Shown here: positions 26,134 to 33,734 of the stretch, one piece after another
How positions within the stretch are numbered: position 1 is the first letter of the stretch
How the letters are laid out: each line of letters starts with the position of its first letter
Origin: JAGWAJ01 sp965215155
Lineage (GTDB): Bacteria; Acidobacteriota; Vicinamibacteria; Vicinamibacterales; UBA8438
NCBI GenBank assembly: GCA_965215155.1
Contig: CBDCCY010000004.1
Coordinates: forward strand, 806,001 to 870,000
Direction: 5' to 3'
DNA length: 64,000 nucleotides
The notes under the pieces: generated by a model
The model's database searches: none
Seen by the model: only the letters and a program-made list of their open reading frames with translations
What the model was told of the DNA's origin: nothing
Position numbers and translations under genes: made by a program

Positions 26134-27354
26134 ATGAGTGATCCGTCACGCGTTCCCGTCGTCGCCATCGCTGGTTCGCTCAAGCCGTTCGCGGCGGGCT
26201 TCGCGACGGAGCTTGCGCAGCAAGGCTACACACCGCGCTCGCTGCGGACGCAGTTGTCTCTGGCGTCGGCCGTCAGCCGGTGGCTGCAGGCAAGAGGCCT
26301 CGACATCGGCGACCTGCCAGAGCGAACGCAGCAGTTTCTGCAAGCACGGCAGAAGGCCGGCTACAAGAGGCATCTGACGGGCAAGGCGCTGCGCCCGTTG
26401 CTGACGTACCTCCGGGCTCGTGGCGCGATCCCGCCTGCGACGACGCCCATCCCGACAGGGCCCGTGGACAAGACCCTGGTGCTCTACCGGCACTACCTCA
26501 CCGTGGAACGGGGTCTGGGCGAAGCCACCGCCCAGGGCTACGTCGATGCGGTCCGCCCCTTTCTGCGCGGCTGCATCTCGGCCGACGGCCTCGGGCTGGA
26601 CCTCGAGCAACTCGGTGAGGCCGACGTGACTGCGTTCATGGTGGCGCGCTGTGCCGAGCAATCCCGCCGGGCCGCGCAACTGACGTCGACCGCACTGCGC
26701 TCGCTGCTGGTCTTCCTGCATGTCACCGGGGTGGTCCAGCGTTCGCTGGCGACGGCCGTCCCGTCGGTAGCCGGCCGACGACTGGTGGCGCTTCCGCCGC
26801 GCCTCGAGCCCGACCACGTCCGGCGACTGCTCGCCGCGTGCGACCCCCGGACGCTGGGAGGGCGCCGCGACTTTGCGGTCATCACCACGCTGGCCCGCCT
26901 CGGCCTGCGGGCCGCCGAAGTGGCGACCCTGCGTCTCGACGACGTGCACTGGCGCGCCGGCGAGGTCGTCGTACACGGCAAGGGGAATCGGGCCGAGCGC
27001 ATGCCTCTCCCGACCGATGTGGGCAACGCGGTGGCCGCATATCTCCGCCAACGGCCGACCCGGGCGCAGGGGCGCACCGTCTTCGTCCGCCTGGTCGCGC
27101 CTCTGGGCCCGTTGAGCCCGACCGGGGTCACGCAGATTGTGGCCGCCGCCGCGCAGCGAGCCGGCCTCGGCGTCGTCCACGCACATCGGTTGCGTCATTT
27201 CGCGGCAACGCAACTGCTCCGAGCGGGCGCCCCCCTGTCCGAGATCCAGCACTTCCTGCGTCACGCCCGCCTGCAGACCACGGCGATCTACGCGAAGGTC
27301 GACCATGACGCCCTGCGCACGATCGCACGCGCGTGGCCTGGAGGTGCAGCATGA
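26134..27354 (+). CDS. RIT tyrosine recombinase A
   Basis: 406 residues, ATG at 26134. An N-terminal core-binding (SAM-like) region covers about residues 80-200. The catalytic domain has the first Arg in LGLRAAEVATLRLDD, then the HxLRH box (HAHRLRHFAATQLL), a His in FLRHARLQTTAIYAKVD and the nucleophilic Tyr in the same segment. Its stop overlaps the next start (ATGA). In RIT elements three such recombinases act together in integration and excision. The predicted product is identical in copy 2 (56032-57252). Confidence 0.93.
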   Translation: MSDPSRVPVVAIAGSLKPFAAGFATELAQQGYTPRSLRTQLSLASAVSRWLQARGLDIGDLPERTQQFLQARQKAGYKRHLTGKALRPLLTYLRARGAIPPATTPIPTGPVDKTLVLYRHYLTVERGLGEATAQGYVDAVRPFLRGCISADGLGLDLEQLGEADVTAFMVARCAEQSRRAAQLTSTALRSLLVFLHVTGVVQRSLATAVPSVAGRRLVALPPRLEPDHVRRLLAACDPRTLGGRRDFAVITTLARLGLRAAEVATLRLDDVHWRAGEVVVHGKGNRAERMPLPTDVGNAVAAYLRQRPTRAQGRTVFVRLVAPLGPLSPTGVTQIVAAAAQRAGLGVVHAHRLRHFAATQLLRAGAPLSEIQHFLRHARLQTTAIYAKVDHDALRTIARAWPGGAA

Positions 27355-28277
27355 CCTTCCTGCGTCAAGCCCTGGCCGACTATCTGACGATGCGCCGGGC
27401 GCTGGGCTACCGCTTGGCGCGCGCGGAGAAGCTCCTCGCGCAATTCCTGACCTATCTCGAAGACCGCGGGGAGACGCGCCTGCGCACCGAGACCGCCCTC
27501 GCCTGGGCGACACTCCCCGCCGGGAAGGACCCGAGGGCGTGGTGGGCCAGCCGACTCACCGTCGTCCGCGGCTTCGCGACCTTCGTGCGCACGATCGACC
27601 CGGCAACCGAGATACCGCCCGCCGACCTGTTGCAGGCGCGCGCCCAGCGCGCCACGCCGTACCCCTACACCGACGAAGACATCGCGGCCCTGCTGGTCGC
27701 CACATCGGGGCTGCGCACCGGGCATCGGGCCGCAACGTATCGGACCCTGATCGGTCTGCTGGTCGTGACCGGGATGCGCGTCGGTGAAGCCATCGCGCTC
27801 GATCGGCACGATTTCGACGCCGAGCAGGGGCTGATCACCGTCCGCCACGGCAAATTCGACAAGTCCCGTGCACTTCCGCTGCACCCCACAGCCAGCGCCG
27901 CGGTCCAGCAGTATCTGCTCCGCGCGGACCGGCTGGCGGCCCGGGACACCGCCGCGCTGTTCGTTTCTACCGCGGGCACGAGGCTGCTGTGCCGCAATGT
28001 ACAGCAGACGTTCCGCACCCTGGTCCAGCGCGCGGGCCTCCGGCCGCACGCAGCCGCCTGTCGGCCACGGCTGCACGACATCCGACATCGGTTCGCGACG
28101 TGCACGCTGCTCGACGCCTACCGACAGGGCCAGAATCCGGCGGCGCGAATCGCGCTCCTGGCCACCTATCTCGGGCACGCCGACCCCAAGTACACATACT
28201 GGTACCTGTCGGCGGCACCGGCATTGATGCAGTTGGCCTCAGACCGCCTCGAACGCCATCTGGGGGCCTCAGCATGA
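27351..28277 (+). CDS. RIT tyrosine recombinase B
   Basis: 308 residues. ATG at 27351 overlaps the ritA stop (ATGA) and has GGAGG at 27340-27344; this start is preferred to the in-frame codon at 27333. It begins MTFLRQALADYLTMRRALGY, typical of the second RIT recombinase. Catalytic features: TGMRVGEAIALDRHD (Arg), RLHDIRHRFATCTLL (H-x-x-R-H), YLGHADPKYTYWYLSA (Gly-His and Tyr). Overlaps ritC by 4 bp. Confidence 0.93.
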   Translation: MTFLRQALADYLTMRRALGYRLARAEKLLAQFLTYLEDRGETRLRTETALAWATLPAGKDPRAWWASRLTVVRGFATFVRTIDPATEIPPADLLQARAQRATPYPYTDEDIAALLVATSGLRTGHRAATYRTLIGLLVVTGMRVGEAIALDRHDFDAEQGLITVRHGKFDKSRALPLHPTASAAVQQYLLRADRLAARDTAALFVSTAGTRLLCRNVQQTFRTLVQRAGLRPHAAACRPRLHDIRHRFATCTLLDAYRQGQNPAARIALLATYLGHADPKYTYWYLSAAPALMQLASDRLERHLGASA

Positions 28278-29263
28278 GCGCCCTTGCTCCCACGCTCCAG
28301 GCGTTCTTCACCGAGCGGCTCGTGCACCAGCGCCACGCCAGCCCGCACACGGTCGCTGCCTACCGCGACGCGTGGCGGATGCTCGTCCGCTTTGCCGCGG
28401 TCCACCTCGCCAAGGCCCCCTCGGACCTGGAACTCGGCGATCTCGACGCACCCCTCATCGGACGATTCCTGGCCCACCTCGAGCACGACCGCGCGAACAC
28501 CGCGCGCACCCGCAACGCGCGGTTGTCGGCCATTCATGCCCTGTTCCGCTATGCCGCACTGGAGCATCCCGAGCAGGCAGCCGTCATTGCCCGCGTACTC
28601 GCGATGCCCCCCACGCGCGGTCCACGTGGGCTCGTGACCTTCCTGTCCGACCTCGAAGTCGACGCCCTGCTCGCCGCCCCCGACCGCACCACGTGGACCG
28701 GGCGCCGCGACCACACTCTCCTCGCGCTCGCGATCCAGACCGGATTGCGCGCCGCCGAACTCACCGGCCTGCGCTGCACGGACCTGCACTTGGCGCGAGG
28801 TGCGCACGTCCACTGCCTTGGAAAAGGGCGCAAGCACCGGGTCACTCCGCTCACCAAGCCGGTGGCCGCCGCCCTGCGTGCCTGGCTGGCCGAATGCGCC
28901 AGCTCACCAGAGGCACCAGTCTTCCCTACGCGGACAGGCAAACCGCTCAGCCGAGACGCCCTCGCGCAACGCGTCACGACGCACGTGGCTGCTGCGGCCC
29001 ACGCCTGCCCATCGCTCCGCGAGAAGACCGTCACCCCGCACACGCTGCGTCACACCGCAGCCATGCGGTTGCTGCACGCCGGGGTCGACAACACCGTCAT
29101 CGCCCTGTGGCTCGGACACGAACACGTCCGCACCACCGACATCTACATCCATGCCGACCTCGCCCTGAAGGAACGGGCGCTCGCAAGGACCACCCCAGCC
29201 GAAGTCCGCGGGGGCCGCTATCAACCATCCGACGCGCTCCTGGCCTTTCTCGAAGGGCTGTGA
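28274..29263 (+). CDS. RIT tyrosine recombinase C
   Basis: 329 residues, ATG at 28274 in the ritB stop (ATGA). N-terminal SAM-like domain FTERLVHQRHASPHTVAAYR; catalytic domain with TGLRAAELTGLRCTD, TPHTLRHTAAMRLLHAG and WLGHEHVRTTDIYIHAD. All four expected residue types (Arg, His-x-x-Arg, His, Tyr) are present, so all three recombinases look active. It ends 53 bp before the right terminal repeat. Confidence 0.93.
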   Translation: MSALAPTLQAFFTERLVHQRHASPHTVAAYRDAWRMLVRFAAVHLAKAPSDLELGDLDAPLIGRFLAHLEHDRANTARTRNARLSAIHALFRYAALEHPEQAAVIARVLAMPPTRGPRGLVTFLSDLEVDALLAAPDRTTWTGRRDHTLLALAIQTGLRAAELTGLRCTDLHLARGAHVHCLGKGRKHRVTPLTKPVAAALRAWLAECASSPEAPVFPTRTGKPLSRDALAQRVTTHVAAAAHACPSLREKTVTPHTLRHTAAMRLLHAGVDNTVIALWLGHEHVRTTDIYIHADLALKERALARTTPAEVRGGRYQPSDALLAFLEGL

Positions 29264-29279
29264 TTATGCCGATCAGTTT

Positions 29280-29315
29280 GGTGCAGATGCCGCCAACAAC
29301 AGGGGCGTCTGCACC
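29280..29315. terminator. Hairpin after ritC, next to the right RIT end
   Basis: GGTGCAGATGCC pairs with GGGCGTCTGCACC across a short CAACAAC-containing loop (29280-29315). It lies between the ritC stop (29263) and the terminal repeat (29317), with no T-tract after it. It could terminate ritABC transcription or be part of the recombination site. Copy 2 has the same structure at 54071-54106. Confidence 0.5.
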
Positions 29316-29316
29316 A

Positions 29317-29346
29317 ACATCGGAATAATCCCGACATCGGCATAGT
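29317..29346. repeat. RIT copy 1 right terminal inverted repeat
   Basis: Exact complement of 25992-26021. It abuts host IS66 sequence (GATTCAGACACG, coding CLN on the minus strand) with no spacer, unlike the left end. Confidence 0.88.
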
Positions 29347-30340
29347 GATTCAGACACGTTTGGTGCAGTCCGCCGAAGCGCCGATAGGCTGCCCATCCGT
29401 CGCGTACGAGCACGTTGGCGTAGTCGGTCCCCAGCACGGTGGCGGCGTCATTGAACCCACGGCCGGAGCAGATGGCGTAGACCGTCGTCTGCGGGGTGAC
29501 GAACGCCCACAGCCAGTGGCGGACGGCACCGACGCGCCAGCCGGTTTCGTCCGGCGTGACCACCGGCGCATTGCGCACCTGCGCGCACAACTCGGCGTAG
29601 GCCGGCGCGGCGGCGCGGCCGGCCCGGTGCAGCAGGTGCGCGAGACCGCCCGGGGTGACGTGCAAGCCAAAGGTCGTTCGCAGCAGGTGGGCCACCTTGG
29701 CCAGCGGCACCCCCAGTTCCGTGTGCAGCTCAACGACCAGCGCGACGACGCCGGGACCGAGCTGCACGCCGGCCGCGCCCAACGCGTCGGAGGTCTGCAG
29801 CACGTGGCGGCCCTGCACGCGCCGCTGACACTGCGAGCAGTGCCCGACCTCGATGTCGAAGCGACGCACGACGGGGCGCACCACGGGCAACTCTTCCTGA
29901 TACTGCGACGCCACGCGGGTCACCGTGACCGCGCCGCCGCAGTCCGGACACGCCGCCGGCACCGGCGCCGCGTGGGTCTCGTCAACGTGCGTCGGGCGCC
30001 GGCGGCGGCCTTGCCGGCCGTAGTCTGCACCGGCCCGCCGGCCGGGACGGCGCCCGCGACCCTGCGGCCGGTCCTTGGCAAAGGGGGCTGCCTGACGGCG
30101 ACCCGCTCGCTGCGCCGCGGCCAACTCCCGTCTCAAGCGTTCGTTCTCGCGCCGCAGGTGTTCGACCTGCCGTTGCAGGTCGCCCTTGTCTCGTTGCAAG
30201 CCGTCGATCTGGCGCTTCTGGCGGCGGTTCTCGCGTCGCAACTCGCGCTCGCGCCGGGTCAATTCCGTGCGAAGCTGCTCGACATCGTTGAGCCGGCCGA
30301 GCGGCCGTTCGCTCGTATCGCCCCGGTGCGCGTTGCCCAC
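29347..30340 (-). pseudogene. IS66 transposase, N-terminal fragment
   Basis: About 330 codons. The start is uncertain: GTG at 30340 or TTG at 30367. An N-terminal coiled coil (ELTRRERELRRENRRQKRQI) is followed by a basic linker (PQGRGRRPGRRAGADYGRQG), a zinc finger (CPDCGG near residue 130, HCSQCQRR near 165) and the first part of the DDE domain with VVTPDETGW and VLVRDGWAAYRR. The family frame breaks at CLNH, where RIT copy 1 begins. The catalytic Glu is in the other fragment (25453-25965). Confidence 0.88.
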
Positions 30341-30418
30341 ACAAGACTTATGCCATATTGCCGCCAAAAGTACAATCCAAGAAATTGGATCTCACGCGGC
30401 AACCCGGTAAACAAAGAC

Positions 30419-31259
30419 CGCTGCGGGTCGCTTCGCGCGTTCTGCCTTCGGCGTAGATCATCTTGATCTGCTTCCTGCCCCGCACTCTCCGCAGCACGGC
30501 CCGATGCCCCTTCTCGAAGGTGGGCTTGTGCACGTAGAACTCGTCCGGGTCGACCGTTCCCTGAACGACGTTCTCGCCGAGCCCGAAGGCGCCGGTGATG
30601 AAGACCACGTCCCGGAAACCGGAGTCCGTGTCCAGCGAGAACATCACGCCGCTGGAGGCCAGATCGGAGCGGACCATCTTCATGACGCCGACCGAGAGCG
30701 CCACGGCGAACTGGTCGAAGCCGTGATCCACCCGGTAGTGGATGGCGCGGTCCGTGAACAGGCTCGCGAAACACCGGCGGCAGGCGTCCAGAAGACACTC
30801 ATCCCCCTCGACGTTCAGGTAGGTGTCCTGCTGGCCCGCGAAACTGGCGTCGGGCAGGTCTTCGGCCGTCGCCGAGCTCCTCACCGCGACGGTGATGTCT
30901 TCCGGGTAGCCGGCCTGGAGCTCGTGATAGGCCGACAACGCCTCTTCCCGGATTACGGCGGGCAGCGGCGCGCCGCGGATGAGATCTCTCGCCTGTTTTC
31001 CGCGGCGCTCGAGGTCTTCCACGCTGCCCGGATCCAGATCGTCGAGAATGTCGTGCAGCCTGGTGGCGGCGCCCGCCTCCTCGAGGACGAGGCGATAGGC
31101 CTCGGAGGTAATGGCGAAGCCGTTGGGGACCAGTACCCCCCGGGGGCCCAGCTCCCGGTACAGCTCGCCCAGGGAGGCGTTCTTGCCGCCTACCGCGGGC
31201 AAGTCATCGAGCCCCAGTTCGTCGAGAAAGCGAATGAACCTGTACGACCGTTTGGCCAT
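30419..31259 (-). pseudogene. ppsA: ppsA, 5' part (ATP-grasp domain)
   Basis: First 280 codons of phosphoenolpyruvate synthase (ATP + pyruvate + water to PEP + AMP + phosphate). ATG at 31259 with AAGGAGAG upstream. It includes the start FLDELGLDDLPAVGGKNASL, the ATP-binding AVRSSATAEDLPDASFAGQQ, and FGLGENVVQGTVDPDEF. After TREATRS the frame enters IS66 DNA and ends about 24 codons later. The 3' part lies at 23562-25160. The gene starts 69 bp after hypE, so it belongs to the hydrogenase run. The truncated product lacks the swivelling His and catalytic Cys domains and should be inactive. Confidence 0.92.
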
Positions 31260-31327
31260 CGTCTCTCCTTCGCCGCGTCAGGACGTCGAGCTCGCGGACC
31301 GACGGCAAGGGGCCGATCGCGAGACCC

Positions 31328-32389
31328 TCAACAGATTCTCGGGAGCTGCTCGCCGCTCAGGCGGTCGATGACGCGGCGCGTCCCGAGCGGGCTCCGGACG
31401 GTGACCATGCCCGGCGCGCGCGGGCCGACCTCGCCGATCCGGCTCGCCCGCGAGCCGGGGCGGTGCGACTGCATGACGTGGAGGGCGGCAGGGGCCTGGT
31501 CGGGCGGCACGAAGGCGATGAAGCGGCCTTCGTTCGCCACGTACTGGGGATCCAGCCCCAGAATCTCGCAGGCGCCCCGCACCCGGTCGTCGACGGGGAC
31601 CGCAGATTCGTCGATCCCGATCGGCAGGCGGGTCGCTTCGGCGATCTCCACCAGGGCGCTGGCGAGGCCGCCTCGCGTGAGGTCGCGCAGGCAGTGCACC
31701 TCGATGCCGTAGTCGAGCAGGTCGTGCACCATCCCGGCGACGGAGCAACTGTCGCTTTCGATGGGGGACTCGAACTCGAGCCCTTCGCGGACGGCCATGA
31801 CGGCCATGCCGTGCCGACCGATGTCGCCGCTGAGCAGCACGGCGTCGCGAGGTCGTACGGAGCGGGGCGTGACGGCAGTCGCGCATTCGACGAGGCCGAT
31901 CCCGGCGGTGTTGACGAAGAGCTGATCCCCGGTGCCGCGATCGACCACCTTGGTGTCGCCCGTGACCACCTGGACGCCGGCCTGACGGGCGGCCTCGCGC
32001 ATGGAGTGGACGACGCGGCGGAGGGTCTCCAGCGGCAGGCCCTCCTCGAGAATGAAGCTGCAGCTCAGGTAGAGGGGCCGAGCGCCGCACATGGCCAGGT
32101 CGTTGACGGTGCCGAAGACGGCGAGCGAGCCGATGTCGCCGCCGGGGAAGAAGAGCGGCTTGACGACGTAGGAGTCGGTGGAGAAGGCGATCTTGCGGCC
32201 GCCGCATTCCAGCACCGCTCCGTCGTGACGCTCCTCCAGGCGTTCGTTCCGAAAGGCCGGGAGGAACAGATGCTCGATGAGGTCGCCCATGAGCTTGCCC
32301 CCGCTGCCATGGCCCAGCAGAACGTGGGCCGGAGAGCTGGCGGGAAGGGGACAGCGGAGGGCGAACCCGGGCTCCTTCGCCTCGCTCAC
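31328..32389 (-). CDS. hypE: Hydrogenase maturation protein HypE
   Basis: 353 residues. GTG at 32389 overlaps the hypD stop (GTGA) and gives the normal N-terminus; the longer open frame upstream is the hypD shadow. HypE dehydrates the carbamoyl group handed to it by HypF into a thiocyanate on its C-terminal Cys, the source of the CN ligands. Visible are the glycine-rich start LLGHGSGGKLM, the PurM-like VVTGDTKVVDRG and FVNTAGIGLV, and the C-terminal PRIC with the acceptor Cys as the last residue, all intact. Confidence 0.95.
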   Translation of the reverse strand: MSEAKEPGFALRCPLPASSPAHVLLGHGSGGKLMGDLIEHLFLPAFRNERLEERHDGAVLECGGRKIAFSTDSYVVKPLFFPGGDIGSLAVFGTVNDLAMCGARPLYLSCSFILEEGLPLETLRRVVHSMREAARQAGVQVVTGDTKVVDRGTGDQLFVNTAGIGLVECATAVTPRSVRPRDAVLLSGDIGRHGMAVMAVREGLEFESPIESDSCSVAGMVHDLLDYGIEVHCLRDLTRGGLASALVEIAEATRLPIGIDESAVPVDDRVRGACEILGLDPQYVANEGRFIAFVPPDQAPAALHVMQSHRPGSRASRIGEVGPRAPGMVTVRSPLGTRRVIDRLSGEQLPRIC

Positions 32390-33483
32390 GGTGCGACTCC
32401 CATCCTCCGATGCGCGTAGTACGCGGCGCAGGCGCCTTCCGAAGAGACCATGGTGGCTCCCAGCGGGTGCTCGGGCCGGCAGCGGCCGCCGAAGGCCGGG
32501 CAGTCGGTCGGCCTCTTCCGACCCTGCAGGATGAGGCCGCTGATGCACTCGGCGGATTCCTCGCTGGAACGCCCCGCGACACCGAAACGCGTTTCCGCGT
32601 CCAGATCGGCATAGGAGGGCCGCAGTCCCAACCCGCTGGCGGCGATCTCGCCGACGCCCCGCCACCGGCGGTGCACGACCTCGAACACCTCCCGCATCAG
32701 GTGCAACGCGGTCGGATTACCCTGCCGCCGGACGGTGCGGGCGTACTGGTTCTGCACCGCCGCACGACCCGCCTCCAACTGCGTGACGGCCATGTGCACG
32801 CCCTGGAGAATGTCCAGGGGTTCGAATCCGGTGACCACGATCGGGACGCCGTGCCTTTTAGCGATCGGCTCGTACTCCGTGTAGCCCATCACCATGCAGA
32901 CGTGGCCCGCGGCGAGGAAGGCCTGCACCTGGTTGTGCGTCGAGCCGAGAATGGCCTCCATCGCCGGTGGGACCAGGACGTGAGAGACCAGCATCGAGAA
33001 GTTGCCGATGCCCTGCCGCCGGGCGCGATACGCGGCCAGGGCGTTGGCGGGGGCCGTGGTCTCGAATCCCACCGCGAAGAACACCACCTGCCGGTCGGGA
33101 TGACGGACAGCGATTCTCAAGGCGTCCAACGGCGAATAGAGAATGCGCACGTCGCCCCCCCGCGCCTTGACGGACAGCAGGTCGGAGGCGCTGCCGGGAA
33201 CGCGCAACATGTCTCCGAAGGAACAGAAGATGACCTCGGGACGCGCGGCGATCTCCACCGCCTTGTCGATCAACCCCACGGGGGTGACGCAGACCGGGCA
33301 TCCCGGCCCGTGGACCAGGCGGATGCGATCCGGAAGCAACTGGTCCAAGCCATGCCGTACGATGGCATGCGTCTGGCCGCCGCAAACCTCCATCAGCGTC
33401 CACGGCCGGGAGACGAGGCGGCCGATCGCCGCGGCGTACTCCCGCGCGGCGCGGGGCTGCCGGTACTCGTCGAGAAACTTCAC
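32386..33483 (-). CDS. hypD: Hydrogenase maturation protein HypD
   Basis: 365 residues from GTG at 33483, which overlaps the hypC stop. HypD is the Fe-S scaffold on which Fe(CN)2CO is assembled with HypC. Conserved segments: MEVCGGQTHAIVRHGL, HGPGCPVCVTP, FAVGFETTAPANALA, then the [4Fe-4S] cysteines toward the C-terminus (AECISGLILQGRKRPTDC, FGGRCRPEHP, VSSEGACAAYY). All expected cysteines appear present. Position between hypC and hypE is the standard hypCDE order. Confidence 0.95.
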   Translation of the reverse strand: MKFLDEYRQPRAAREYAAAIGRLVSRPWTLMEVCGGQTHAIVRHGLDQLLPDRIRLVHGPGCPVCVTPVGLIDKAVEIAARPEVIFCSFGDMLRVPGSASDLLSVKARGGDVRILYSPLDALRIAVRHPDRQVVFFAVGFETTAPANALAAYRARRQGIGNFSMLVSHVLVPPAMEAILGSTHNQVQAFLAAGHVCMVMGYTEYEPIAKRHGVPIVVTGFEPLDILQGVHMAVTQLEAGRAAVQNQYARTVRRQGNPTALHLMREVFEVVHRRWRGVGEIAASGLGLRPSYADLDAETRFGVAGRSSEESAECISGLILQGRKRPTDCPAFGGRCRPEHPLGATMVSSEGACAAYYAHRRMGVAP

Positions 33484-33734
33484 TCGCTGTCTTCCTCCAG
33501 CTCCGCAAGCCCGCCGACCCCGCGCAGATACGCGAATACCCGCTCGGCCTCCACCCGGTCCACGACGCTCAGGGCCAGACCGACGTGGACGGTCACGAAA
33601 TCGCCTACCTGCGCCTCCGGAACGCACGCCAGGTTCACCTCCCTGACGATGCCGCCAAAGCTGACCCGGCCCGTACGCGCCAGCGGGTCGTCGCCGGCTA
33701 TCGAGAGCAGCTCACCGGGAATGGCAAGGCACAT
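33480..33734 (-). CDS. hypC: Hydrogenase maturation chaperone HypC
   Basis: 84 residues. ATG at 33734 gives the canonical MCLAIPGELL, in which Cys2 (after Met removal, the N-terminal Cys) binds the iron precursor. The short OB-fold (RVSFGGIVREVNLACVPEAQ, then VGDFVTVHVGLALSVVD) is complete, with an acidic tail. The first 23 bp overlap the end of hypF. Confidence 0.95.
   Translation of the reverse strand: MCLAIPGELLSIAGDDPLARTGRVSFGGIVREVNLACVPEAQVGDFVTVHVGLALSVVDRVEAERVFAYLRGVGGLAELEEDSE

Larger units (their letters stand above)
25992..29346 (+). mobile_element. RIT element (recombinase in trio), copy 1
   Basis: 3355 bp between perfect 30-bp inverted repeats (25992-26021 and 29317-29346), carrying three overlapping tyrosine-recombinase genes read left to right. 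This is the architecture of RIT elements. It is inserted in the IS66 transposase gene: the host reading frame LNH-AHLL is restored if the element and the 25-bp palindromic spacer on its left are removed. The right repeat abuts host sequence directly. The second copy at 54040-57394 has the same length and identical predicted proteins. Confidence 0.92.
25161..30418 (-). mobile_element. IS66-family element (ISBst12-like), itself interrupted
   Basis: Lies between two copies of CGCTGCGGGT (25151-25160 and 30419-30428), the 8-10 bp target duplication in ppsA. Near each end the 11-bp sequence GTTTACCGGGT occurs in inverted orientation (25165-25175 and, as complement, 30402-30412). Removing the nested RIT element and its 25-bp spacer leaves about 1.88 kb with one transposase gene and no tnpA/tnpB accessory genes, as in single-gene ISBst12-type IS66 elements. 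IS66 elements typically duplicate 8 bp. The exact outer boundaries are uncertain by a few bases because the terminal nucleotides differ. Confidence 0.85.

Noticed and set aside
25992..29346. Prophage or integron reading of the recombinase genes
   Set aside because: Three overlapping tyrosine recombinases between inverted repeats with no cargo, attC sites or phage genes fit a RIT element, not an integrase of a phage or integron.
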